Shown: positions 24,799 to 33,323, counted from the first letter of the stretch. The stretch is 48,827 bases of DNA from Faecalicatena fissicatena (GCA_001028025.1 LDAQ01000076.1:1-48827); one strand, 5' to 3'. Numbers and translations: made by a program. Notes: a model not told the origin generated them from the letters alone.

Positions 24799-25827
24799 AT
24801 GGAGACAATCAAGGATATAGCAAGGATATGCGGCGTTGGAGTCAGCACCGTATCCCGTGCAATCAATAATCACCCGGACATCAATCCGGAGACAAAAGAG
24901 ATGGTTATGCAGGTCATCAAGGAGCATAATTACATTCCAAACAACAGCGCAAGGAATCTGAAGCGTTCCGACGCCAAAGCTATAGCAGTCCTGGTCAAAG
25001 GCATTACGAACCCGTTCTTCAACGATATGATAGGGATCATTGAGCAGGAAACACAGCGGAAAAAGTATTCTTTCATTCTGCAGAGAGTGGAGGAGCGTGA
25101 AAATGAGCTGGATGCGGCGATCGAACTTGTCAAAGAGAAGAAGTTAAAAGGAATCATTTTTCTGGGAGGGTTTATTACTCATTCCAGCGAGCATCTGGCA
25201 CAGCTGGATGTGCCTTTTGTACTGAGTACCTCAGGGATCGTCAACGAGGAGAATGAGGCGGGGCCGCTCTGGTCCTCCGTTTCCGTCGACGACTATGCGG
25301 AAAGCTACAAGATGACAGATTATCTCTGCAGATCAGGACATAAGAAGATCGCGATTATTTCTGCCGATAAGGAAGATAAAAGTATTGGAAAACTCAGGTT
25401 TGAAGGATATCTGAAGGCGCTGGAAGATAATCACATCCGGCCGGATGAAGAGCTGATCCGCCATATGGACTACGCTGTGGACAGCTATTCCATGAAGACC
25501 GGGTACCGGTTGATGAAGTCTCTGCTGGAGACAAAGCAGGAGTTTACCGCGGTGTATGGGATCGCGGACAGTCTGGCAATTGGAGCGTGCCGTGCTCTTA
25601 CAGAGGCGGGAATCCGGATTCCGCAGGACTGCTCTGTGGCAGGATTTGACGGGCTGGAGATTGGATCTTATTATACTCCTACACTCACGACCATACGCCA
25701 GCCGGTGGAGAAGATGGCAAAGGTGACGATTGATCTGCTGTTTAATATAATACGTAAGAATGGGCAGCATAAAAAAGTAGTGCTGCCCGGAGAACTTCTT
25801 GTCAGGGAGTCTACCGGGGGAGTGTAG
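24799..25827 (+). CDS. LacI-family transcriptional regulator (maltodextrin-type)
   Basis: 342 residues. The N-terminal HTH reads TIKDIARICGVGVSTVSRAINNHPDI, with hinge NNSARNLKRSDAKAIAVLV, then a periplasmic-binding-like effector domain (NPFFNDMIGIIEQ, GIIFLGGF, VAGFDGLEIGSYYTPTLTTIRQP). It lies 59 bp after malQ on the same strand. The likely target is the palindrome at 19974-19987 before the transporter operon, with a maltodextrin as inducer; this is inference from context. A family-2 hairpin element begins 7 bp after its stop. Confidence 0.92.
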   Translation: METIKDIARICGVGVSTVSRAINNHPDINPETKEMVMQVIKEHNYIPNNSARNLKRSDAKAIAVLVKGITNPFFNDMIGIIEQETQRKKYSFILQRVEERENELDAAIELVKEKKLKGIIFLGGFITHSSEHLAQLDVPFVLSTSGIVNEENEAGPLWSSVSVDDYAESYKMTDYLCRSGHKKIAIISADKEDKSIGKLRFEGYLKALEDNHIRPDEELIRHMDYAVDSYSMKTGYRLMKSLLETKQEFTAVYGIADSLAIGACRALTEAGIRIPQDCSVAGFDGLEIGSYYTPTLTTIRQPVEKMAKVTIDLLFNIIRKNGQHKKVVLPGELLVRESTGGV

Positions 25828-25834
25828 AGGTTAC

Positions 25835-25965
25835 GCCTGCCGTGGAACGGGACAGGGACGCTCTGTACGAGGGGGCGCAGGACGCCGGAAGGGCATATAT
25901 GCCCTTCCGGCGTCCTGCGTCACTTCCCTTCTCACAGAGCGTCCCCGTCCCGTTCCACGGCAGGC
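25835..25965 (+). repeat. Hairpin element, family 2, copy 2
   Basis: The outer 32-bp stem has one mismatch (25835-25866 with 25934-25965). Inside is a separate perfect 44-nt palindrome (25876-25919) centred on ATAT. It starts right behind the lacI-type gene. The following G-rich sequence to about 26040 aligns with the sequences behind the elements at 8162 and 36715. Confidence 0.85.
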
Positions 25966-26092
25966 TGGTGCATCCCAGACGGGAGGAGAGAATGTTTCCG
26001 GTGAGGGTGAGTAGACCGGTGCGGCGGATGGGTGTGGAAAAAACGCCGGACTCACCTTGGCGTTCGCGTCCTCCTATTCTCTTAAGCACATT

Positions 26093-26767
26093 TCAGATAT
26101 CCACGGATTTGATTTGTGGGTTTTCTTTGAGGAGATCTATGACATCCTGGAATGTATAATCGTCCGGAAATGCTACGTTTAGTTTGAGCTTTAGTGTCTC
26201 TTCATTCAGGCGGGTGACTTTCATTGTAAGTATTTTCAGATCCCGGATGGCAAAGGAATCTTTCAGGATAGCTTTGATGTTATCTGTTTCTTTGATCTCA
26301 AGAGTAATCTGCTGGATTGAAAGTGTTTTGAGCCAGCGGAAGTTCTTGTGCAGGATGAATTGGATTATGATTATACAGATTGTAGCCATTACGCCCAGGA
26401 TATACATACCTGCCCCGAAAGCCATTCCGATTCCTACGGTTGCCCAGATACCGGCGGCGGTGGTGAGTCCGCTGACTGTTAAGTTGCGGGTAAAGATAAT
26501 GCCTGCCCCGAGAAAACCGATGGCAGTTACAACGCCTGCTGCCACACGGGATGGATCCAGTCCGACGTGTTCCAGAGGCAGGATATCATTGAATCCGTAT
26601 TTGGATATAATCATCATTACCGAGGAGGCAAGTGCTACGATAGTATGAGTACGGATTCCAGCGGTTTTAAAATGGTTTTCCCGTTCATATCCCACAATCA
26701 TACCGCACAGTGCTGCACCTAAAATTCTGGCCAGATATTCGAGTTGTATCAGTACCTGTGTTAACAT
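26093..26767 (-). CDS. MgtC/SapB-family membrane protein
   Basis: 224 residues from the ATG at 26767, which has AGGAGG about 8 nt upstream (an in-frame ATG ten codons earlier has no site). The N-terminal half has four to five membrane segments with the family motifs RILGAALCGMIVGYERE, GIRTHTIVALASS, RVAAGVVTAIGFLGAGIIF and GLTTAAGIWATVGIGMA. The C-terminal ~80 residues form a soluble ACT-like domain. MgtC relatives modulate ATP synthase or ion homeostasis; the role here is unknown. Confidence 0.9.
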   Translation of the reverse strand: MLTQVLIQLEYLARILGAALCGMIVGYERENHFKTAGIRTHTIVALASSVMMIISKYGFNDILPLEHVGLDPSRVAAGVVTAIGFLGAGIIFTRNLTVSGLTTAAGIWATVGIGMAFGAGMYILGVMATICIIIIQFILHKNFRWLKTLSIQQITLEIKETDNIKAILKDSFAIRDLKILTMKVTRLNEETLKLKLNVAFPDDYTFQDVIDLLKENPQIKSVDI

Positions 26768-26948
26768 AAGAGAATCCTCCTTTCTGCAGTTCATCATATT
26801 ATTTCGGGCCTTTTTTAATATATGTCATTTTATCATGAAAAACAGTAAAACACAAAATCTGGAAAGTTTTCTGCTTCTTTTATTATATCATTGTATGCGC
26901 GAATAAGGTATAATGCATGGGAAGTGTACAATTTTGAGGGTGGAAATA

Positions 26949-27866
26949 ATGGAGATAAAAGATATTAAATACTTTGTAGAGATAGCGGAACAAAAAAGTA
27001 TGAGAAAGGCAGCTGCCAATTTGTATGTATCGCAGCCCAATCTGACAAGGGCAGTACAAAGTCTGGAGCGCGAGTTCGGGTCAGAGCTGCTGAACAGAAC
27101 AAATAAAGGCGTGGAGATGACCACATTTGGCGAAGGTTTTTATTATTATGCCAAATCAATCCTGAAGCAGGTCGAGGAGATATCCATGATAAAGCTTCAG
27201 ACTGAGAACTACATAGAATCCAGAATCAGTATTGCAATCGGCAAGCTGATCATGCGGGACGATATGATCTTCCAGTATTACGAGACAATACGAGCCAGAC
27301 GTACTGGAATAAACATCATGGAGACCACAATAGAAGAGGTATTAAACCAGGTACAACAGACGAAGGCAGACATCGGAATCGTTACAATCAACAGCATGCA
27401 GATGTTTTCATTCCACAAACTGGCTGAAATAAAAGAACTGGAAATGCACGAGATTGGACAAGGCCCTCTGTATGTCCAGCTGGGGAAGAAAAATCCACTG
27501 TATGGGAGGACATCCGTAGATGCAGAGGAACTGCTGCCATACAGCCGGGTAAGGCTTCCTCTTGACTACTTTGCCAACGTAAACAACAGTATGAGAATAG
27601 ATGGGAAAATCCAGATAAGTGATTTTGACAAAACAATTCAGATAAACAACTACCATGCAATCATCAACATGGTAAAAAGAACAGATTCCTTCATATTCGG
27701 GAGTAAATGGCAGGTAGAAGAACTAAAGAGAGGCCAGATCAACAGTCTGTTACTGAACAACTGTGACGTACACCAGAAACTGATCTGGATAAAGCGCAAA
27801 AGAGAGATTCTCTCCCCTCAGGTCAAGGATTTTTTAAAACTTTTCATGGAATGTTATGCCGATTAA
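26949..27866 (+). CDS. LysR-family regulator next to the SipW/TasA-like unit
   Basis: 305 residues from ATG 26949 (GAGGGTGG upstream). The HTH is at residues 1-60 (SMRKAAANLYVSQPNLTRAVQSLEREFG), followed by an effector domain with atypical, polar sequence (ADIGIVTINSMQMFSFHKL, YSRVRLPLDYFANVNNSMR). It lies 125 bp before the secreted-protein gene on the same strand. The gap holds a GATA-N9-TATC inverted repeat about 67 nt before the expected start point, so it probably activates that unit. The effector is unknown. Confidence 0.88.
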   Translation: MEIKDIKYFVEIAEQKSMRKAAANLYVSQPNLTRAVQSLEREFGSELLNRTNKGVEMTTFGEGFYYYAKSILKQVEEISMIKLQTENYIESRISIAIGKLIMRDDMIFQYYETIRARRTGINIMETTIEEVLNQVQQTKADIGIVTINSMQMFSFHKLAEIKELEMHEIGQGPLYVQLGKKNPLYGRTSVDAEELLPYSRVRLPLDYFANVNNSMRIDGKIQISDFDKTIQINNYHAIINMVKRTDSFIFGSKWQVEELKRGQINSLLLNNCDVHQKLIWIKRKREILSPQVKDFLKLFMECYAD

Positions 27867-27877
27867 AAACTTTTAGT

Positions 27878-27946
27878 GATAGCCTAAACGTATCGCGGAA
27901 CAATCAGGTTTAAGTATTAGCCAAATCCCCTGTCCCAGTATATAAT
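27878..27946 (+). promoter_or_regulatory. LysR-type box and promoter of the SipW/TasA-like unit
   Basis: GATA-N9-TATC (27878-27894) is a LysR-type inverted repeat. TATAAT at 27941-27946 has a poor -35 (TAGCCA), which points to activation. The box lies near -67 relative to a start at about 27953. Confidence 0.55.
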
Positions 27947-27991
27947 GAAGTCAGTTAATAAAACGAAGAAAACCTTTAGGAGGGATTTGTT

Positions 27992-28498
27992 ATGAAAAAA
28001 TGGCAATTAGGTAAGAAAAAAATACTGGGGTTATTAACAGCAGGGGCAATAGTTGTAACAATGGCAGGGTCTTATGCGGTATGGGATCAGTTGACAGGAA
28101 CCACTTCCGGAACAGTTACTTTAAGAGATAAGATAACGGTAACTGTACCCGCATCGACTACGTATAGTTCCAATACAGCGTGGGATAGCATACCGGAATA
28201 TAAAAGTCAACCAATCAATATTAAAGCCACTGGGATACCAGCAGATACCAAGACTACATTGGCATTGGAAGCAAAGGTATATGAAGGTGATGGTACTACC
28301 ACAGAAGCAACTGGCTTTACCACCAAGATTAATGATGGAACAAGTGATGTGACAAAAACATCATTTGCAACTCCAGCACTGGCAGAAACAGGAGCGAATT
28401 ATACTGTTACAGTTATTCCACCTGAAAGTGCGGATACAACTAAGACCTACAATGTAGTATTAACCGGTACTTTATCTGAAGATACGTCTACTCCGTAA
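27992..28498 (+). CDS. TasA/camelysin-like secreted protein
   Basis: 168 residues. The N-terminus (MKKWQLGKKKI, then a hydrophobic stretch ending GSYAVWDQLTGTTSGTVTL) resembles SipW-dependent signal peptides of TasA/CalY proteins, with cleavage expected after SYA. The mature part is rich in Thr, Ser and beta-strand formers, has no Cys, and looks like one Ig-like or fibre-type domain. It lies 8 nt before a SipW-type signal peptidase, its probable processing enzyme. TasA-like proteins form surface fibres in biofilms; that role is inferred. The start follows TAGGAGGG. Confidence 0.72.
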   Translation: MKKWQLGKKKILGLLTAGAIVVTMAGSYAVWDQLTGTTSGTVTLRDKITVTVPASTTYSSNTAWDSIPEYKSQPINIKATGIPADTKTTLALEAKVYEGDGTTTEATGFTTKINDGTSDVTKTSFATPALAETGANYTVTVIPPESADTTKTYNVVLTGTLSEDTSTP

Positions 28499-28506
28499 AT
28501 AAATTT

Positions 28507-29115
28507 ATGAAAAAAATAATAAAGATACTGCCAAATGTTTTACTGATAATGCTTGTTGCATATATAGTCTTAATGAAAATTTGTCCCGAAAAGATAAACA
28601 AATTATTAGGATATCAAACATTTGTGATTCTAACAGACAGCATGGAGCCAGTCATACCGACTGGCTCTGCTGTGCTTGTTAAAAACTTAAAAAATAATGA
28701 AGAACCCAAAGAGGGGGATATTGTTTCCTTCCGTGTGGATCGTCTGGGTGAGGATGCCGTCTTCACTCATTATTATCGTGGGACAGAAAAAGAGGGAGAC
28801 GGTTCTACTAGATATCTGACTCAGGGGGCAACAGCTGAAAGAACTGATGACTATATTACTCACCGTCAGGATATCATAGGAACCTATGTTTTTCATATCC
28901 CCTATGTCGGCAGGATCGTTTTATTTTTAAAAAGCCCATTTGCATTAATAGAGTTGGGTATCATTATGCTTATTATGATAATGTATGAATTGCTTTGGGA
29001 TAAATTTGATAAAGAAGAGCAGGCAGAAAAAGAAAAGCAGGAGATAGAAGAAAAACCAGAGGAGCAAAAAGCATTGCAGGATACCGAGACGAAAAACAGT
29101 GTATGTGGCGGATAA
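28507..29115 (+). CDS. sipW: SipW-type (ER/archaeal-type) signal peptidase I
   Basis: 202 residues. An N-terminal membrane segment (about 8-24) precedes the catalytic motif ILTDSMEPVIPTGS with nucleophile S45. The general base is His (VFTHYY, H88), not the Lys of bacterial LepB, which marks the SipW/eukaryotic-like class. A second membrane segment lies at about 137-165 and a long acidic Glu/Lys tail follows. The usual GDxN box is altered (TQGATAERTDD), so the acidic residue must come from a neighbouring Asp. It is the dedicated peptidase for the preceding secreted protein by position. Confidence 0.88.
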   Translation: MKKIIKILPNVLLIMLVAYIVLMKICPEKINKLLGYQTFVILTDSMEPVIPTGSAVLVKNLKNNEEPKEGDIVSFRVDRLGEDAVFTHYYRGTEKEGDGSTRYLTQGATAERTDDYITHRQDIIGTYVFHIPYVGRIVLFLKSPFALIELGIIMLIMIMYELLWDKFDKEEQAEKEKQEIEEKPEEQKALQDTETKNSVCGG

Positions 29116-29197
29116 GTTTTGGGAGATGCTATAAATAGGCTATGTATAGCAAAGATATATGGAATGAGAATTGGGATTGTTATAAGAATTTGATTTA

Positions 29198-29230
29198 AAG
29201 AGGCACTTCGCATGGGGTGCCTTCTTAGTA
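29198..29230 (+). terminator. Probable terminator after sipW-like gene
   Basis: AAGAGGCAC pairs with GTGCCTTCTT around a ~10-nt loop. The T-run is weak (TTCTTAGTATTATAG). Confidence 0.45.
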
Positions 29231-29320
29231 TTATAGTAAATATAACAGAACAGTTTATTTTGCTTATTATCCCGCCTCAAGATATCCATTAAAAATAATT
29301 ACAAGCCCCGCGCAGCCAGC

Positions 29321-29690
29321 CCAATCCGCCTCCCCGCCGCGAGTCCCACAGGGACGATCTCCCTCCCGCCCTGATGCGCCCAGCTGAGAAAAAGGTGAGT
29401 CCGGCTCCCGCAGGGGATGTATATGCCGTTGTAAAACCCTCAGAGCGCGCATAGAATCAGTTACAGAGAAAATATGGGGAATAAAGGTCAGGATTTGATT
29501 CTCAAAATCAAATCCTGTTGCCGCCGGCGGCGCGAATGCATCGGCATTCGGGCCAACTGCGGCAAGTACCTTTATTCCCCATATTTTGTCTGTTACTGAT
29601 TCTCAGCAAGCGTCCGGATTTTACAACGGCATATACATCCCCTGCGGGAGCCGGATTCACCTTTTTCTCAGCGTCCCTCATTCGAAAATT
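29321..29690 (+). repeat. Complex multi-stem element, family 1, copy B
   Basis: Same plan as the element at 8451-8838. GTCCC-ACA-GGGAC hairpin (29343-29355); 54-bp outer stem with one G-T wobble (29383-29436 with 29619-29672); internal loop with AGAGCGCGC and AGCAAGCG; inner stem beginning AGAATCAGT; 12-bp hairpin (CAGGATTTGATT with AATCAAATCCTG); and a core 29518-29566 identical to the other copy. The stem sequences are largely different from copy A. Its right flank overlaps the last codons and stop of the minus-strand EAL gene. Confidence 0.85.
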
Positions 29691-31789
29691 TCCCCGCTCC
29701 CATCCAACCGCCCCAGCAGATCCTCCACCTCCAATGGCCGATAGAAGTAAAACCCCTGTATCATATCGCAGTCCGTCTGCCGCACAATCTCAAGTTCCGC
29801 ATCTGTCTCTACTCCTTCCACACAGACCTGTTTTTTCGATCGATGGCAGGCATAGACGATACTCATAATAAAGTCCAGATTTTCCGTAGAATGTGTGATC
29901 TCATTCATCAATGTACGGTCCAGTTTGATCACATTTACCGGATATTTAAACAGCATCTGGAGGGAAGAAAATCCATTGCCAAAGTCATCCAGAGCAAATT
30001 TAATCCCCAGTTTGAGGCATTCAGCCACGAATTCCTGGAGCCGCTTTGGCATCTCATCGAAATGGGTTTCTGTCAACTCCAGCATGAGGTGGCCTTCCGG
30101 CAGTCCACTTTCCTCCAGGGTCTGACGGATGAAGGGCAGAAACGTATCATCCAGTATCTGAAGATAACTTACATTAAAAGATAACAGGAAATCCGGCTGG
30201 AAGGCAAGGATCTGCTTGCAGAGCTTGACAACCTGCCAGAACACCCATTTTCCTACGGGGAGTATCATACGAGTTTCTTCCAGCAGCGGTATGAATATTA
30301 CGGGAGAAATATCCTGTCCTTGGTACTGCCAGCGAAGCAGTGTTTCTCCGCCGATGATCTGGCCGGTGTCACGGGAAACGATGGGCTGGACAACAATGCG
30401 GAAACCATCGCAGCCTCTTTCCACGCTTTCGCTCAGACTCAGAGCCATGCTGGACTTATCCTTCTGTTTTGCAATCACATCAGAAGAAAATTCACTGTAT
30501 TTCAGATCAGGATTGAGCTTGGCAATGCTGATCAGTGTCATCGTATTCTCCAGAATCTCCTGCGGGGTGCCGCCGTCATCAGGAAAATGAAGGATCCCAA
30601 AAGAGGCCGCCTGCTTTGTGGACAGCTTCTGTCTGGTATAGCATTCTTCAATGGACTGCCGGAGGTTTTCCACTGCATCGCCGTCAGCATATGATATGAG
30701 CTGTTTGGAAACAGCCATAAAACGGATTCCATCCAGACGGTAGAATGTGAAGCAGCTTCCCAGCTTTTCCAGCAGGCAGTTTGAGATTGCCTGAAGAAGT
30801 GTATCGCCGGCTGCCCGTCCTTTGGAGTCATTGATGTATGTAAAGTGGTTCAGGCCAAAACCAACAATCAGAGTGGTGCTATTCTTGCCGGCGCGTGCGG
30901 CAAGGTCATTCAGCGCGGACTGTTCCCTGGGAAATCCGGTGACAGCATCCAGAGAGAAATCGCCGTCCAGCCTTGAAACACAGCCGGAAAAGAAAAGAGG
31001 AGTACTCTTATCTTCAGACCATTTAACGATACCACGGCAGTGAACCCATGTAGAATTTCCATTTTTGTCAGTCACGCGGTAGCGCAGGCTATGCACTCCT
31101 TTTTTCTGCTCCATGATGTGGCTTAGATCCTGGTGATATAAAAAGCGATCCTGCTTATTGCTGATTTTTTCGCCCCAGGCATCAATCAGGTTGTAAACGA
31201 TATTGTCTGAAAAGCCGAAATCATCCTTCATATTGTCGGAGATATAGTAGAGATTTCTCTGCAGATCGCCGAAATAAAGATAATAGGGGGCTTCCGGGAT
31301 GGCAACGGACTGGAAAAACGCTTCCGCATCGAAGTAATTATTCAGAATAAATGTCTGAAATACCGTTCTGCCTTCTGAAACAGGGACTATGTCATCATTC
31401 CAGATCCTTTTCGTGTCAGAGGAAAGGTTCTGATAATGATTTTCTTCTATAACTTGGCTATTTTTATCATAGGCAAGTTCAATTCGGTATTTTTTCCCAT
31501 TTAGCTCGACCAGAGTATCCCTGAGAGTGTAAGTTATATGAGTCAGAGGATTGGTGTATTCCCAGTCGTGAAACATGCCCTTTGACAGAAGGAAATTTGT
31601 ACAGAACGGGCAGGGAGATGAGAACCCCTGAAGCAGTTTATGGCATTTCTTTCCCTGATAATCCTGGTGTTCGAGACAGCCAAAGGTATTTCTCGCACTG
31701 TGATTCATATAGGTCAGCGTGTGGTTTCCCATCTCTATCACGAAAATGAGTTCCTGCAGGTCTTCAAAAAACTCCCAATTATTCTCCAT
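29678..31789 (-). CDS. PAS-GGDEF(degenerate)-EAL cyclic-di-GMP phosphodiesterase
   Basis: 703 residues, no membrane segment. The first PAS-like domain (about 1-125) contains CHKLLQGFSSPCPFC, a Cys pair seen in some redox or metal-linked PAS domains. The second PAS/PAC is at about 150-280. The GGDEF domain (about 285-420) has a ruined signature (YRLDGIRF) and should not make c-di-GMP. The EAL domain (about 435-690) keeps the catalytic set: GGETLLRW, FNVSYLQ, LELTET, LDDFGNGFSS, VIKLDRTL, GVET, QGFYFYRPL. Predicted to hydrolyse c-di-GMP under sensory control. Its stop codon lies in the end of hairpin element B. Confidence 0.9.
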   Translation of the reverse strand: MENNWEFFEDLQELIFVIEMGNHTLTYMNHSARNTFGCLEHQDYQGKKCHKLLQGFSSPCPFCTNFLLSKGMFHDWEYTNPLTHITYTLRDTLVELNGKKYRIELAYDKNSQVIEENHYQNLSSDTKRIWNDDIVPVSEGRTVFQTFILNNYFDAEAFFQSVAIPEAPYYLYFGDLQRNLYYISDNMKDDFGFSDNIVYNLIDAWGEKISNKQDRFLYHQDLSHIMEQKKGVHSLRYRVTDKNGNSTWVHCRGIVKWSEDKSTPLFFSGCVSRLDGDFSLDAVTGFPREQSALNDLAARAGKNSTTLIVGFGLNHFTYINDSKGRAAGDTLLQAISNCLLEKLGSCFTFYRLDGIRFMAVSKQLISYADGDAVENLRQSIEECYTRQKLSTKQAASFGILHFPDDGGTPQEILENTMTLISIAKLNPDLKYSEFSSDVIAKQKDKSSMALSLSESVERGCDGFRIVVQPIVSRDTGQIIGGETLLRWQYQGQDISPVIFIPLLEETRMILPVGKWVFWQVVKLCKQILAFQPDFLLSFNVSYLQILDDTFLPFIRQTLEESGLPEGHLMLELTETHFDEMPKRLQEFVAECLKLGIKFALDDFGNGFSSLQMLFKYPVNVIKLDRTLMNEITHSTENLDFIMSIVYACHRSKKQVCVEGVETDAELEIVRQTDCDMIQGFYFYRPLEVEDLLGRLDGSGEIFE

Positions 31790-31851
31790 ATATGTATTCC
31801 TTCCTTACGGCAGAGCCATTTCCATATATATAAACAACATATGAAATCTGA

Positions 31852-32901
31852 TTATTTTTTCTTCTTTATATTAAACTTCTTGCGTAGTTCTTCCAACTGA
31901 AGCTTATTGTTTCTGGATTCCATCTTAGGGAATGCCTTTACAAGACGACGGCCGATACGTGGTGTTTTGCTGCTAAGCTCCTGATAGCGCTTTTTCAGGT
32001 CAGTAATATGGCCGCGCATTTCTTCGGAGACTTCCTGTGTCTTTTCTTTCCAGTCGGCAGCAGCTTCCTGGGTTTTTTCAATCAGACCGGAAGTAGTTCC
32101 CTGCGTCTTCTCAAGCAGGCTGGAAGTAGCTTCCTGCGTCTTCTCTTTCCAGTCGGCGGCAGCTTCCTGCGTCTTTTCTTTCCAGTCGGAGGCAGCCTCC
32201 TGGGTCTTTTCTTTCAGTTCCGCGGCGGCCTCCTGTATATTCTCTCGAATGCCGGAAGCAGTCTCATCCAGTTTTTGCCTGGATACCTCCTGTTTCTCCA
32301 TAGCCAGGATTACCTTTTCGTAAATATCTTTTCCGAGCTGGTCGGAAATCTCATGCAGTTCTCCGGCAATCTTCTCCATGCTTGCCAGACGTTTGTTGAA
32401 CTTGAAGATGGCGGCAGCTGTCACATAAAGGTCGGCAAACATTGCAGCGCCCAGCAGTACGATCAGTACAATCCCCAGAGTGTGGGGGAGGTAGGTCAGG
32501 AGCTTATGGATCAGCGGATGGATAAAATCCATGATGGCCACACAGGCAACGCCCCATACAAGAGAGAAAATCAGGCATACGTAGCCACCGATATTAAATG
32601 GCTGTTCCGAATAGTCCCACCATTTATTATGAAATATTTTGTCCATTGCCCAGCCGGTGATGCCCTCGAGAAGGGTGACAAGGATGACAGAGGACACGTA
32701 TAAGAGAATCAGGTTTTCTCTGTAGGGAGTCAGAAATGCGATGACAATAGTGACGCCGACTCCATAAATAGGGCAGATGGGACCATTAAGAAAGCCCCTG
32801 TTGACGAATCTGTGCTCTTTAAAAGCAGCAAAGCCGACCTCTGTGCACCAGCCTAGAAATCCGTATACGAAAAAGTAAAGTAATATGTAGTAAATGTCCA
32901 T
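31852..32901 (-). CDS. CmpB-type (PF06541) membrane protein with LEA-like repeats
   Basis: 349 residues. The N-terminal ~180 residues have five or so membrane segments with motifs of the 'putative ABC-transporter type IV' family: FFVYGFLGWCTEVGF, FVNRGFLNGPICPIYGVG, LEGITGWAMDKIF and WWDYSEQPFNIGGYVCL. After a coiled-coil-like stretch come about six 11-residue repeats of the form EKTQEAAADWK (about residues 225-300), as in group-3 LEA or apolipoprotein-type amphipathic helices, then a basic tail. The function of the family is not established. The start is preceded by GAGG on the minus strand. Confidence 0.8.
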   Translation of the reverse strand: MDIYYILLYFFVYGFLGWCTEVGFAAFKEHRFVNRGFLNGPICPIYGVGVTIVIAFLTPYRENLILLYVSSVILVTLLEGITGWAMDKIFHNKWWDYSEQPFNIGGYVCLIFSLVWGVACVAIMDFIHPLIHKLLTYLPHTLGIVLIVLLGAAMFADLYVTAAAIFKFNKRLASMEKIAGELHEISDQLGKDIYEKVILAMEKQEVSRQKLDETASGIRENIQEAAAELKEKTQEAASDWKEKTQEAAADWKEKTQEATSSLLEKTQGTTSGLIEKTQEAAADWKEKTQEVSEEMRGHITDLKKRYQELSSKTPRIGRRLVKAFPKMESRNNKLQLEELRKKFNIKKKK

Positions 32902-33015
32902 AAAATATACCTCATTTTGTTTTGTAATCTCAGGTGAATCCCGCGCGAATCTATGCAGGAACGTAAAAAGCTGTTATTTATAGAGTAAATCTTGCGACAA
33001 AAAATGTCAATCTAT

Positions 33016-33066
33016 TTGACTTACAGCGGGAAAAGATTTATAATCCCTTATAGAGAATAATTATCA
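33016..33066 (+). promoter_or_regulatory. Promoter and Fur-like box of feoAB
   Basis: TTGACT-N17-TATAAT (33016-33044). GAGAATAATTATC at 33053-33065 resembles the core GATAATNATTATC of Fur sites and covers the expected start point, so iron repression is likely. A GTCAA-N5-TTGAC inverted repeat (33006-33020) overlaps the -35 and could be a second site. Confidence 0.7.
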
Positions 33067-33095
33067 ATACCAAAAACAGATTACAGGAGAGAGTC

Positions 33096-33323
33096 ATGAG
33101 GTTAAAAGAGGGCAGGAACCATCATACTTACCAGGTACAGGAGATAAATACAGAACTGAATCTGGAGCGCAGGCTGGAAGCGCTTGGGCTTACCACGGGG
33201 TCCAATATCACGATTTTAAACAATGATAAAAAGGGAGCCATTACCGTGAGGTTCCGTGGCACAAGATTTGCCATGGGAAAAAGGATCGCTGACAACATTG
33301 TGGTCGAGGAGGTCCGGGCATGA
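33096..33323 (+). CDS. feoA: Ferrous iron transport protein A
   Basis: 75 residues, an SH3-like FeoA domain (YQVQEINTELNLERRLEALGLTTGSNITILNNDKKGAITVRFRGTRFAMGKRIADNI). A small cytoplasmic partner that stimulates FeoB. The start follows AGGAGAG. Its last 4 nt overlap the feoB start, so the two are coupled. Confidence 0.93.
   Translation: MRLKEGRNHHTYQVQEINTELNLERRLEALGLTTGSNITILNNDKKGAITVRFRGTRFAMGKRIADNIVVEEVRA

Noticed and set aside
29518..29868. Pro/Ala-rich open frame over element B and the EAL gene end
   Set aside because: It is antisense to a well-supported EAL domain and crosses the hairpin core; composition is that of a shadow frame.
33006..33020. FNR site before feoA
   Set aside because: The repeat is GTCAA-N5-TTGAC, whereas FNR needs TTGAT-N4-ATCAA; only a generic inverted repeat can be claimed.
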